The notes beneath the pieces were generated by a model. It did not search any database and was not told the DNA's origin. It saw nothing but the letters and a program-made list of their open reading frames with translations. A program made the position numbers and the translations under genes. Of a DNA stretch of 64,000 nt, positions 20,872-31,523 are shown piece by piece. This DNA is from Chrysopilus asiliformis. Lineage: Eukaryota; Arthropoda; Insecta; Diptera; Rhagionidae. Each line of letters starts with the position of its first letter. Positions within the stretch are counted from its first letter, which is position 1. The DNA is taken from NCBI GenBank assembly GCA_964034945.1, contig OZ035960.1, positions 63,714,970-63,778,969 on the forward strand. The letters are read 5' to 3'.

Positions 20872-22471
20872 TGAACCTGTCACTTATGTTACCGTAGCCG
20901 AAACTCTTGAAGCACATGGCCAAATTGATACCATTTACACCGATTTCTCCAAAGCGTTTGATTTAGTAAATTACAAGATCTTATTATCAAAGCTAGAGAA
21001 ATACGGTGTAAAAGGAAACCTATTGTCTTTACTTGCATCCTACTTGACGAATAGAGAAAACTGTGTAGTAGGCAACAATATTATGTCTAAATGTTTCAGT
21101 CCATGTAGTGGTGTACCGCAAGGTTCTGTATTGGGTCCTTTTTTGTTTTTAATTTTTATAAATGACTTACCACAATTTTTATCATCGGACTCTCTTTTAT
21201 TTGCGGACGATCTTAAGATTTTCAAAGTGATTAAATCTACATTAGACTGCGAAGCTTTACAACTTGACCTTAATTCTTTATGTATGTGGTGCAAAAACAA
21301 TGACCTTAGATTAAATATACCTAAGTGCAATAAAATGACCTATTCCTTACTGAAAATTGTGACGAAATTTAAATATAAGATTGACAACAAATTTTTGACT
21401 GAAATTTACAGTGTTTCTGATCTTGGTGTGATTTTTGATCGAAAGCTAAAATTTGACCACCATATACAAAATATTACCAACTGAGCACTACGACTTTTTT
21501 GGTTTTATTGTTCGTTCTTCTGTTTCCTTCAGTAATCCTCGTACTTGTATTACTCTTTTCATAAGTCTTGCTCGTAGTATACTTGAATATTGTTCTGCTG
21601 TATGGTCTCCGTCATATATGTGTTACGTTAAGCAAATTGAACAAGTGCAAAGAAGGTTCACTAAACAAGTGTGCGATAAATTCAAAATAGAAAATGACAA
21701 TTATAATAGACGCCTAACACACCTAAGCTTACCTAGTTTAGAAAAGCGCCGAATATTTCTCGATGAGGGCACCCTATTTAAAATTTTTAATGGTTGTTTC
21801 AATAGCACTCTAAGCAATCGCCTTAATCTTAGATACTCTAATTTTCCAAACAGGCTTATGGGCCTATTCTTAAAATGTAAGATTGCTCTGTATCTGTAAC
21901 TTTACATTTTCAGTCCACTTTGCTATTCACAAACTGTAACTTTGACATTCTGTATCTGTAACTAGCTGTCAAATCATCTGTAAGTTTATGCCGAGAGAAA
22001 ACTTATCCATAAGGTTACATTTTTTAAGAAAAATGCAAAATTTTAAGAATAAAGGAAATATGTCGGACTTAATATTGTTGTATAATGGATGGGAAGAAGA
22101 TTCTGAGTAAGTTAAATAAAAATACTTAGAAAGAAATGTTTATACGATTTGTTATACAGTTCAGAAGAAGCAACTGTCAGGAATCCCTATTATTCAGTTA
22201 CAGTTTGTGAATACCAATTTGGAATCTAATGTAAAATTAGTATGAATCATGTGGAACATGTAAAGTTACAGTTGCAGATACATTTACATTCGTGAATAGC
22301 CCCATTAATCTAATTTTTACACAGCCTCGAGCTACGATAAATCCATATTTTCATTCCCCACTAGTACGGCTACCAAGAAACCACGATAACTTTCAATTTG
22401 GTTCTTTGGACATACCATATTTAACTTTTCACCGTAAACTAATTATTTGGCTAAATGCAGAAATTTTTTAA
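20872..22471 (+). pseudogene. Non-LTR retrotransposon reverse transcriptase, 3' part
   Basis: Jockey/CR1-type RT in two frames. First frame 20872-21484: IDTIYTDFSKAFDLVN (motif A, catalytic Asp), GVPQGSVLGPFLFLIFINDL (motif B), LFADDLKIF (motif C, ADD) and LRLNIPKCN. A frame change near 21480 continues as ISLARSILEYCSAVWSPSY and IEQVQRRFTKQVC (thumb and C-terminal conserved block) to about 21858. A MITE (21860-22303) then interrupts, and the C-terminus resumes NLIFTQPRATINPYF ... LIIWLNAEIF with a stop at 22469-22471. A 3' tail with AATAAATAAA lies near 22580. The 5' half (endonuclease, ORF1) is absent, as in most truncated non-LTR copies. Confidence 0.88.
21860..22303. mobile_element. MITE inside the non-LTR ORF, 444 bp
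   Basis: Imperfect inverted ends GGGCCTATTC and GAATAGCCCC with inner TGTAACTTTACAT blocks on both sides. The RT C-terminal coding sequence continues on the far side, proving insertion. Target duplication very short or unresolved. Confidence 0.75.
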
Positions 22472-22815
22472 TCTATTCTATTTATATAAAGTTTCATTTT
22501 ATCTAATTTTTCAATTTTTTCTATCTTAATTTTGTACACTATTTAGTTATTGGAGTCATATCTGTTCTGTAGCGATATTGTAAATAAATAAAGATCTTTC
22601 GCGACTAACGGCATAATACGAATACAAATACGTATATGTATGTACGTAGAATTTGATTATGTTTATTCAGTTTCCTTCATATTCTTGTTTTAACATTATA
22701 ACATTTTGTTTAAAAAACTAACTATGGATCCAGCTAATAAAATTAAACACAACTTCCTAATAATAAAAGAAACACTTGAAATTTTAAATAAATTAAAGAA
22801 AGGCAATAGCGCTAG

Positions 22816-23278
22816 AAGTCCGCCCGACCTTCTGTCCGTCTGTCCGTCCATCCATCCATCCGTCCGTCTGTCTGTTCGTCCGTCTGTCTGTCCATCTGTT
22901 GCGCGGATTGCGGGCGCACGGATTGAGCTAGAGACTTGAAATTTTACGCAGATTCGTTTTTCGTAAATACAAGGCTAAGTTCGTTAATGGGTAAAAATGG
23001 ACCATTCGAAAGAAAACGTTTTTTGCGAATATCTCAAAAACGGTGCATCTTATCAAAAAAGACCAAGAACAAAAGTTATTTAGGATATGATTCTACATAA
23101 AACTCCCAAACATCAAAATCCGATTGAAATAAATTTAAAAAAAAATCTTATTGAAAAGTTTGCTTTCAAAGTGGAATTTTGATACAACTGTTCGCTGTTC
23201 AATTAAACTTCGAACAACGCCATATCACCATATGGGTTTTCCATAATTGCCAGATTGGCAATTATAGCTTTCGTTATG
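22816..23278 (+). mobile_element. Family H (Helentron-like) copy, 5'-truncated
   Basis: Begins in the (GTCCGTCT)n microsatellite core, passes GCGCGGATTGCGGGCGCACG and ends at the AATTGCCA/TGGCAATT hairpin plus CGTTATG. Confidence 0.75.
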
Positions 23279-24068
23279 TTTAAACCAAAAATTAGGATGG
23301 AAATATATAGGTTTTAGTAATTCGGACAAATCGATAATTCGGACAACGTCTGGTTTGCAATTGTCCGAATTATCGAGCCACCACTGTATATCCTTACATT
23401 TGAGATGTCCTTACAGGCTTTTTAACTTGAGAATCGTATTCAGCGACCCCAAAAACCCCCAGAATAGATTTTTTTCCGGAAAATTTGGAGCAAGGGATAC
23501 TCACGTTATCCTTTCAGGACCTTCCGTTATCATTACAGACTTTTTAATGGCAGATTCGGATTTAGCGACCTCAAAAACCCCCAGAATAGATTTTTTTCCG
23601 GAAAATTTGGAGAAAAGGATAATCAAGTTATCCTTACAGGACCTTCCGTTATCCTTACAGATTTTTTAATGACAGATTCGGATTCAGCGACCCCAAAAAC
23701 TCCCAGATTTTTTTCCGGAAAATTTGGAGAAAAGGATAATCACGTTATCCTTACAGGATCTTCCGTTATCCTTACTGACTTTTCAATGACAGATTCGGAT
23801 TCAGCGACCCCAAAAACCCCCAGAATAGATTTTTTTCCGGAAAATTTGGAGAAAAGGATAATCACGTTATCCTTACAGGACCTTCCGTTATCCTTACAAG
23901 GACGAAGTAGTGAAAATGTTGTATTGTCATCGGACTTATATAAGTGTGCAAAATTTCAAGTCAATCGGACAAGTGGAAGTGGGTCAAAATTGGGTTGCAA
24001 GATTTGATCTGACAGACAGACAAACAGACAGACAGACACGAAGGCAAGCTAAATAAAAGCTTTTAAAA

Positions 24069-24605
24069 ATTTGGCTAAACTTTACTTTAGGGGCGCGCTT
24101 GACTAGGATCTTCATATTTTTTTCCTAGCTTTATGGGGTCAAATGGATTTAAAAAATAAAAAAAAATTTAGTCGCTCGGCCATAGGGGGGATCCGGGAGC
24201 CCCCCAAAGTTTTTTTTTCGCAAAAACTACAAACGGCTATAATTTGTTTGTTTTCTGACCGATTTTAAAACTGTAACCGCCAAAAGGTGTCCCTCAAAGA
24301 GTTCTTTCCAAAAAGTTTTTGTTTGCCCCCAGCCAATAGAAAATACGCCTACGGCACTGAAAACAAAAAAATTCTCTAAAATGTATTTTTTTGGACTCCG
24401 GAGCTCTCAAAATGAATTTTGAGCCACTCTTGTATTTTTGGGGTCAGTGACTCCCCTAACCCCCACCCTCTGAAATGCGTTAATTTGACATTCAGAAGTC
24501 GTACAAAGTATTTCTTTGGATTTACGAACTTATAAAAAGCCGTGTCGGATTATTTATAAATAATGTAGGTCCCACCCATCGCCACCCGCCGGCCCTGGGT
24601 ACCCA
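24069..24605. other. Repeat-like non-coding stretch between family E and the MITE cluster
   Basis: Contains 'agtcgctcggccatagggggg' followed by a gtttttttttcgcaaaaac block, and GCCACCCGCCGGCCCTGGG at the right edge that looks like a hAT-type terminal repeat. No gene is recognised. Confidence 0.35.
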
Positions 24606-25067
24606 CCCAGTGAAAAATTATTAAGGCATTATCGCTAGTTAATAAGGCATTATCGCTAGTTAGGTGTCTTTAAGACATGAGACAAATAATATAAAAGCCT
24701 CCAAATTAAAATGAGATGGAAGGAAAAACGCGCCTTTTATGCGTGTGTTGGAAAAGTGAACTAAAAAAGTTATTTTTTGTTGAAGTTTTGTGTTGGCTAT
24801 CAGGAGAATTTAAACGACTCGCTAAATATTTTTATAGAAATAGTAATAGATTAAGGCTTAAAGATCGTTTTAATAAAGAAATTTTTGCCATCTAAGCAAT
24901 CAGCGCCATCACCGGGGAAAAAACATCTACTATTAATGTTGCCTTAGTTGTAAGGCCTTATATAAGCGGAAATGGCCTATACAAAACTAAGGCAACAATA
25001 AGGTAAAGATAATGCATTAAGATAATGCCTTTATAATGCCTTAATAAGACATTTTTTGTTCACTGGG
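24606..25067 (+). mobile_element. hAT-type MITE, copy A
   Basis: Ends CCCAGTGAAAAATT and TTTTTTGTTCACTGGG with TTAAGGCATTAT/ATAATGCCTTAA blocks inside both ends. No coding. Copy B starts immediately at 25068, sharing the terminal bases. Confidence 0.8.
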
Positions 25068-25504
25068 CAGTGAAAAATGATTAAGGCATTATCGCTAAGG
25101 TGTCTTCAAGACATGAGACAAATAATATAAAAGCCTCCAAATTAAAATGAGATGGAAGTTCATCTCAGGAAAAACGCACCTTTTTATGCGTGTGTTGGAA
25201 AAGTGAACTAAAAGTTATGTGTCAAAAGTTATTTTTTGTTGAAGTTTTGTGTTGGGTGGCAGAAGAATTTAAACGACTCGGTAAATATTTTTATAGAAAA
25301 AGTAATAGATTAAGGCTTAAAGGCCGTTTTAATAAAGAAATTTTTACCATCTAAGCAATCAGCGCCATCACCGGGAAAAAAAACTTCTACTATTAATGTT
25401 GCCTTAGTCGTAAGGCCTTATATACGCGGAAATGGCCTATACAAAAATAAGGCAACAATAAGGTAAAGATAATGCATTAAGATAATGCCTTTATAATGCC
25501 TTAA
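25068..25504 (+). mobile_element. hAT-type MITE, copy B, right end missing
   Basis: Same sequence as copy A but lacking the last about 22 bp. It is truncated at TTAA where another MITE follows. With the inverted copy C (26266-26700) it makes long inverted arms. Confidence 0.8.
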
Positions 25505-25753
25505 GGTTGATCCAGACTACACGATGTACGGGGTACGAGGTTGGCACGTACCCCGAACATCGAGTGTTTGGATGGGAAATTTGCACATGGTTTCACCTAG
25601 TGAGTAAAATCAGAAGCTGTTTGATTATCCTCGTACGTGGTAACCGCGTACACGAATGAGCAAAACCCTGTGCAGTGTGGATGCAGTTCCATGTACGAGG
25701 AAACCAAAAACCTCGTACCTCGTACCCCGTACATCGTGTAGTCTGGATCAACC
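25505..25753. mobile_element. TTAA-flanked MITE (piggyBac-type), 249 bp
   Basis: A perfect 37-bp inverted repeat beginning GGTTGATCCAGACTACACGA at both ends, flanked by TTAA at 25501-25504 and 25754-25757. TTAA duplication indicates piggyBac-type mobilisation. Confidence 0.88.
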
Positions 25754-25757
25754 TTAA

Positions 25758-26262
25758 GACCATGTTTACACACAGATTGGGCATGAACATGGGACTGAAC
25801 GAAAATGTCGAAATGAGGATAAAGAGAAGAACGGGGACAATATTGAATTACTGAACCAGAAAACAAAGATTTTCCATGTTCAGCGTTCCGTACATGTGGT
25901 TCTGATTGGTTGGTATTTTTCAGTGCGTTTTTTTCTCGTTCCATTGTCATTTGCGTTCCAATCGTCCAAGAGTTCGTATCTCATAAGCAAAAATGTCTAC
26001 ATGGAATAAACTAACATAAAGCATGCTTGCTGCTGCCAGAAACTTTTTATTATCCATTTCAAATTTTTTTTAGTTTATTCTGATGAATATTAATTGAAAA
26101 TAATTTTCCTTTAACTATTCAATGAAAAAATTCAATTACGTTTCGTTTCCAATTGTTTCCTGGCAAACTGAGAGTAGCGTTCAGTTCCAATCTGTGTGTA
26201 AACACGAGCAACATTTTTGATTCAGTCCCATGTTCATGCCCAATCTGTGTGTAAACAGGCTC
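25758..26262. mobile_element. TAA-flanked MITE (Harbinger-type), 505 bp
   Basis: Inverted ends GACCATGTTTACACACAG / GTGTAAACAGGCTC continuing through ATTGGGCATGAACATGGG. TAA on both sides (25755-25757, 26263-26265). No coding. Confidence 0.8.
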
Positions 26263-26265
26263 TAA

Positions 26266-26700
26266 GGCATTATAAAGGCATTATCTTAATGCATTATCTT
26301 TACCTTATTGTTGCCTTATTTTTGTATAGGCCATTTCCGCGTATATAAGGCCTTACGACTAAGGCAACATTAATAGTAGAAGTTTTTTTTCCCGGCGATG
26401 GCGCTGATTGCTTAGATGGTAAAAATTTCTTTATTAAAACGGCCTTTAAGCCTTAATCTATTACTTTTTCTATAAAAATATTTACCGAGTCGTTTAAATT
26501 CTCCTGCCAGCCAACACAAAACTTCAACAAAAAATAACTTTTGACACATAACTTTTAGTTCACTTTTCCAACACACGCATAAAAAGGCGCGTTTTTCCTG
26601 AGATGAACTTCCATCTCATTTTAATTTGGAGGCTTTTATATTATTTGTCTCATGTCTTAAAGACACCTTAGCGATAATGCCTAAATCATTTTTCACTGGG
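26266..26700 (-). mobile_element. hAT-type MITE, copy C (inverted)
   Basis: Reverse complement of copy B, ending TTTTTCACTGGG at 26700. Copies B and C are inverted arms around the two MITEs at 25505-26262. It lies about 130 bp upstream of the RpL34 initiator-like tract. Confidence 0.8.
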
Positions 26701-26833
26701 ATCCTACTGCAGGTTCTAGCTAAAAACTTGTACCAATGCAGAATATAAAGTGGTACTTTACTTAATTTTTTTGGCACTTTATTCTTTTACGCTATCGAGG
26801 CATATTGAAAATATTGTGACCCACATGATTCGG

Positions 26834-26847
26834 TTCTCTTTCTTTCC
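26834..26847 (+). promoter_or_regulatory. RpL34: Polypyrimidine (TOP-like) initiator of RpL34
   Basis: TTCTCTTTCTTTCC about 150 bp before the RpL34 start codon. Ribosomal protein mRNAs typically begin in such a pyrimidine tract, which confers translational control by TOR. Position and composition are seen; the role is inferred. No TATA box is obvious. Confidence 0.55.
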
Positions 26848-26859
26848 GTATTATGCGAG

Positions 26860-26985
26860 GTGACAGAAAGATTGTATTTGGAGAAATCGCTAATCATCGT
26901 AGTTTTTAAAGACCAGAAGTTACTTATTTGTAGATTTTCAATCTTTGTGCAATTTTGGGGAACTCACGCTAGTAAAATTTCTCAG
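26860..26985 (+). other. RpL34: Possible 5' UTR intron of RpL34
   Basis: GCGAG/GTGACA at 26860 and ATTTCTCAG at 26977-26985 could be donor and acceptor of a 126-bp leader intron. The start codon then follows 9 bp after the acceptor. This would remove the in-frame upstream sequence. Splicing not demonstrated. Confidence 0.4.
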
Positions 26986-26994
26986 AATTTTAAA

Positions 26995-27059
26995 ATGGTT
27001 CAGCGATTGACATTAAGAAGACGACTGTCTTATAACACCAAGTCAAATCGGAGGCGCAT
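26995..27059 (+). CDS. RpL34: Ribosomal protein eL34, exon 1
   Basis: Encodes the N-terminus MVQRLTLRRRLSYNTKSN followed by RRR and the first two bases of an Ile codon. It then meets a consensus donor (CAT/GTAAGTAT). eL34 is a component of the large cytosolic ribosomal subunit, and this N-terminus is nearly invariant in animals. The frame continues, in phase, only at 55061. The start is fixed by family conservation; in-frame upstream codons are leader sequence. Together with exon 2 the protein is 127 residues with no interruption. Neighbours on both sides are transposons. Confidence 0.93.
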
Positions 27060-28030
27060 GTAAGTATACCTATAAATGTTTAAAGGAATGCTAATTAAAA
27101 TAAAATCCTTGAAACTAGACCTAAAATCTATGGAAGACTTATTTCGGAAACGGGGTACTAAAAATTATACACTTAGACTATTTAGGTAAATGTAATTACT
27201 AAAGATCATAATTTATGTTCTGAACGAAATTGAATGTTTTCACATTCAAAATATTGTAGTAATTAGTGTGGCAAATATAATTCGCTAGTGATTAATACCG
27301 TCTGCTCGGAAATTAAATTTGGCTGCATATAGTCGTATGATTTCCTCTGTGTAACAAAATTGAATTTATAATACGATATCCTAAAATATTGTGAATGTGT
27401 GGTGCGAAACCTTATAGGGTCCACAGACGCTCCGACTTGTACCGCTTGATTGAGTTGTATGGCGAGTTGTACTGTGTGTGGATAAGTTGTACAACCGATT
27501 TGCATGTTTTTACGACAGTATCAAATCCAAATGTTTTGATTTTTTACGTGGATACGTCTTGGATTTTGGTTATGGAGGTACAAATTATAAAATCGGCTTG
27601 CTGCCATGATAACAAATTTGCAATCGATGATATTCGATAGTCTGTGGTGACATCCGAACAGAAACTGTGTTATAAAGTGCGGCCTACATCAAAGCATTGT
27701 TTAGGGTATTTTGTTATGTTAAACTATGTTCAATTATTTGATTAAAAATCAAATTTTCACTGCCTCTGTTACGCCGGCCGTACACTTGAGCTAAGCTATT
27801 TGAGCGAGGCTAGCTATAGTTACATAGCTTAGCTGCACACTTGAGCTAAACTACGCGGCGATATTTAAATAAATGTATGCCATCAGTTGTATGCAATTGG
27901 CACTTACACTTTTATGTCCACAAAATACTACACTTTTGCAAACACCGATTCTACACTGTATAACGCCGAAAATATTTATATGTGAGTGTCAGCGATGCCA
28001 GCGAAGTAGTTCGCGTAGTTGAGGTCTGAA

Positions 28031-29340
28031 CAGAGTTGCCAGACAGCCAGCAAATTTTCCCCCCGTCGTAGCCTGAAAAACCCCCTGAAACGGGCTATTT
28101 TGGAATAAAAACCCCCAAATTTTTTATTCGTATTGCAACAATTAGTTATAACCAAAATTTAGGCAATTGTCGTCTATAAAACAGTCAACCAGCAACTTTT
28201 TTTTTATTTTTAGGTTTTAGGGCACAAAGAATCTCAAAAAAATAGCACAAAGTTTGACTTAAAAGAGGAATTTGATTTCATATCACCATGCGGATTTTCA
28301 ATAATTGACAAATGGGCAATTATAGCTTCTGTTATGCCTCTATGATAAAGTTGAAATTTGCTAATCATTGAGAATTTTTCTTATAAAGAACCTCCTGGAT
28401 TATTTTATTTTTTCTAAACCTACGTCAATCTGGTGGAAGAAAGAAAATATTTTCAGTATCAAAAAACAATATTAAACAAAACAAAAATGTATTTCAATTT
28501 TTCATAAATAAAAACATAACAAAAGCTATAATTGCCAATCTGGCAATTATTGAAAACCCGTATGGTGATATTCGTATCAAAATTCGAACAAAATTCGAAA
28601 CCGAAATTCCACTTTGAAGTCAAACTTTCCAATAAGATTTTTTAAAATTTATTCCAATCGGATTTTGATGTATGGGAGATTTATGTAGAATCATATCCTA
28701 AATAACTTTTATTCTTGGACTTTTTTGATGATATTCGCAAAAATCGTTTTCGTTCGTATGGGGGGGGGGTACCCCCCCTAATGGTCCATTTTTGCCCATT
28801 AACGAACTTAGCCTCGCATTTTACGAAAAACGAATCTGCGCAAAATTTCAAGTCTCTAGCTCAATCCGTGCGCCCGCAATCCGCGCCATAGACGGACAGA
28901 CGGACGGACATGCAAAAATTAATTATTTTTATCGTTCTAAAGACACTGGTGTAATTCATTTTTGTGTGTGGTGACGGGATCTTGGCGTTACAAACGGTAA
29001 AGCAAATTCAATATACTCTTTGGTTTCACCATACGGTTATAAAAACACAAACTTAACAAGTAAACTAAATTCAAAACATACTATGTAGGTGTATGAAAAT
29101 CAGGACTTATTGATAATCTGGATTTTTTTCCTTCCTTCGAAACCGTTTCAATTGAAATGCCGGATTGCTCTCGGTAGAATATTAAATATTATAATTCAGA
29201 AAAAATTTTATTTCAACTATCACGATTTCCCCCTGAAAAAACCCCTGAATTTCAAAAAATAAAAAGCACCCCCAAAACACCCCCCGTGAGCTAAAAAAAC
29301 CCCCAAAACGGGGGCTAAAACCCCCGATCTGGCAACGGTG
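28031..29340. mobile_element. hAT element, 1310 bp, CCCCC-rich sub-terminal regions
   Basis: Ends CAGAGTTGCCAGA / TCTGGCAACGGTG and an exact 8-bp duplication GGTCTGAA (28023-28030, 29341-29348). Sub-terminal AACCCCC/CCCCCAAA motifs on both sides. A family H copy is nested within. No transposase. Confidence 0.9.
28515..29040 (-). mobile_element. Family H (Helentron-like), near full-length copy
   Basis: Minus orientation, from CATAACAAAAGCTATAATTG through the hairpin, the GCGGATTGCGGGCGCACG block and a short (GTCC)n tract, to the terminal TTTCACCATACGG. It shows all parts of the family: sub-terminal inverted ACCCGTATGGTGA, microsatellite core and 3' hairpin. Confidence 0.8.
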
Positions 29341-29532
29341 GGTCTGAACTACGCAAGCGAACTTAGTTCCCGTCGCCCATGACTACGCGATGTAGTTTCA
29401 TAGTTTCGCTGAAGTGTGCGGTCGCCAATGCAAATGCTAAGGATTTTACTTTTAGCGAGAAACTTAGTTCACGTAGTCGAGCTCGCTTAGCTGAAGTGTG
29501 CGACGGCTGTTATGCTGTGTTTGCTGCTTGTA

Positions 29533-30530
29533 TAGGGTTACCATCTCGTCGAATTGAAAAAAGAGTATTTCTTACTTTGAAAAAGAGTATTTTTATGAAA
29601 TCTAAAATAAAACGTTTTTTGTAAATGTCAAAAAAAATCAGTGTGCTTTACGGGCGTGTTCGACTTAGGTCCTAGTGTAGCCACAAACTAATCATAAGCA
29701 GACTAACATTTTCATTAAATTCTAGAACAAAATTGAATTTCAACTTCCAAAAAATAAATACCCAAAGCAGCCACTCCAGCCGTAGCAGCCATGAGCTTTT
29801 CCGCACATCTAACCTATTTCTTTCTTCTGTCCATTGACTTTCAATTAAAGATAAAAATCTTTCCTTGACAGCGTTATGAGAGAAAATTCAGAATAAAAAT
29901 TGACATATTTTTAAGAGTTCATATCGTCGGCTAAAAGTGAAATTGTGCTAAGTCCATTATACCAAATTTGACAAAAGAACAATAAAAAACCTTGTTAAAT
30001 CATTTTAATTTTCATTTAAAGAAAACAGAGTCTCATTTAAAGAAAACTGAGCCCAATTTTTCTCATTTAAAGAAAACTCAGTGTCATTGAAAGAGAATTA
30101 AAACGATTTAACAAGGTTTTCATTGCTCTTCTGGAAAATTATACCAAATGGACTTAGCACAATTTCACTTTTAGACGACGATATGTGTGTGTCGAACTTA
30201 TATCCTTAGGGAAAAGGTATTACCTCTTCAAGCGATTTTGTGTTCTATGCGAATATAGTTAGGCAATATCACAGTCAATTACAATTCGTCTTCAAAAAAC
30301 AATATATGAAAATGCCAAATCATCAGCGAAAATTGTACTTGATTTTTTAATGTTATAAATAAGTTCAGTGAACTATTATGTTTGAATTTTTAAGTGGTTT
30401 TTCTTTATTCTATTTCTGCATCAAAAAAGAGTATTAAGAGTACTTTTTAAAAAAAAGTTAGAGTATAATAGTTCAGGGGTCGAAAAAGAGTACTAGTAGT
30501 ACTCTTAAAAGAGTATGGTTGGTAACCCTA
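29533..30530. mobile_element. hAT element with AGAGTAT/GAGTACT sub-terminal repeats, 998 bp
   Basis: Ends TAGGGTTACCA / TGGTAACCCTA with an exact 8-bp duplication TGCTTGTA (29525-29532, 30531-30538), confirmed by uninterrupted family B. AAAGAGTATT motifs sit near both ends. The MITE at 29931-30184 is nested in it. No transposase. Confidence 0.92.
29931..30184. mobile_element. MITE family D, copy 1, 254 bp
   Basis: Ends ATATCGTCGGCTAAAAGTG / CACTTTTAGACGACGATAT, with inner AAGTCCAT and AACAAGGTTTT blocks inverted. The centre has CATTTAAAGAAAACTNAG three times. No coding. Confidence 0.85.
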
Positions 30531-30719
30531 TGCTTGTAATACAGATTTCACATTTATACTCTTTTTTTTTTATGCTGCTCCTTTGTGTGTATTGAATCTG
30601 ATGTATTGAATCTCAAGAATGATATCGTCGGCTAAAAGTGAAATTGTGCTAAGTCCATTTGGAATAATTTTCCAGAAGAGCAATGAAAACCTTGTTAAAT
30701 CGTTTTAATTCTCTTTTAA

Positions 30720-30929
30720 CCCTCCGTCTACCGAAAAAAAACCTGCTAGAACTATTTTCCTTTAGTTAGAAAAAACTTCAATAATGTCAATAGATTCCAG
30801 CAAAATACAATGAAGAATTTTTAAAGAAACAATGTCAAGAAGTTACAAAGTCCAAAAGCTATTACGGCTAGAATTAGAGAAAAATTTTATCGCTGTGGGG
30901 TCAAATTTACCCCAATGGTAGACGGAGGG
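30720..30929. mobile_element. piggyBac-type MITE, 210 bp
   Basis: Perfect ends CCCTCCGTCTACC / GGTAGACGGAGGG between TTAA at 30716-30719 and 30930-30933. Contains a GGGGT...ACCCC hairpin near the right end. Confidence 0.92.
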
Positions 30930-30982
30930 TTAATAACACTGAGTTTTCTTTAAATGAGATTCTGTTTTCTTTAAATAAAAAA

Positions 30983-31523
30983 CATAACAAAAGCTATAAT
31001 TGCCAATCTGGCAATTATTGAAAACCCGTATGGTGATATTCGTATCATAATTTGAGCAGTTGTACCAAAATTCCACTTTGAAGTCAAACTTTCCAATAAG
31101 ATTTTTAAAACTTATTCCAATCGGATTTTGATGTATGGGAGTTTTATGTAGAATCATATCCTAAATAACTTTTGTTCTTGGACTTTTTTGATAAGATGCA
31201 TCGTTTTTGAGATATTCGCAAAAAATGTTTTCGTTCGTATGGGGGGCACCCCCTAAGGGTCCATTCTTGCCCATTAACGAACTTAGCCTTGCATTTTACG
31301 AGAAACGGAACTGTGCAAAATTTCTAGTCTAGCTCAATCCGTGCGCCCGCAATCCGCGCCACAGACGGACAGACAGACGGACGGACGGACATGCAGAAAT
31401 TAATTATTTTTATCATTCTAAGCACACTGGTGTAATTCATTTTTGTGTGTGATGACGGGCTCTTGGCGTTACAAACGGTAAGGTAAAGTTAGTATACCCT
31501 TTGGTTTCATCATACGGGTATAA
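30983..31523 (-). mobile_element. Family H (Helentron-like), near full-length copy
   Basis: CATAACAAAAGC at the left, a GACAGACGGACG core at about 31370, and TCATACGGGTATA at the right. Inserted in MITE D copy 2 within an ataaaa-rich site. Confidence 0.8.

Larger units (their letters stand above)
20725..23386. mobile_element. Tc1/mariner-superfamily (pogo/Tigger-like) non-autonomous element, 2662 bp
   Basis: Terminal repeats start CAGTGGTGGCTCGATAATTC at 20725 with the complement ending 23386. TA flanks both ends, and family E copy 1 gives the empty TA site. AATTCGGACA motifs are repeated in the sub-terminal parts. The body has been replaced or filled by a non-LTR fragment (20872-22471) and a family H copy; no transposase of its own was found. 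Placing it near pogo/Tigger rests on the TIR style and is inference. Confidence 0.8.
20613..24068 (+). repeat. Repeat family E, copy 2, split by a TA element
   Basis: Head to 20724, then, after the 20725-23386 insertion, the 122-bp array and (GACA)n tail at 23389-24068. The uninterrupted sequence TTCGAATATATATCC is visible in copy 1 (about 18464). Confidence 0.85.
27772..29508. mobile_element. TIR element with AGCTAAG-rich ends, 1.74 kb
   Basis: Imperfect inverted ends CGCCGGCCGTACACTTGAGC / AGCTGAAGTGTGCGACGGC, with further AGCTNAGC motifs inside. TGTTA is repeated on both sides (27767-27771, 29509-29513), and family B gives the empty site. About 1.3 kb of its length is the hAT at 28031-29340. 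Confidence 0.75.
27546..30600 (+). repeat. Dispersed repeat family B, copy 3, opened by two large insertions
   Basis: Family B sequence is present at 27546-27771, 29509-29532 and 30531-30600. The gaps are the elements at 27772-29508 and 29533-30530. Copies at 6.4 and 35.7 kb show the uninterrupted order (ctgttatgctgtgtttgctgcttgtagtac). Confidence 0.8.

Noticed and set aside
18446..24007. Open frames of about 100 codons over the family E arrays
   Set aside because: They repeat with the 122-bp unit and mirror non-coding sequence; no recognisable domain.
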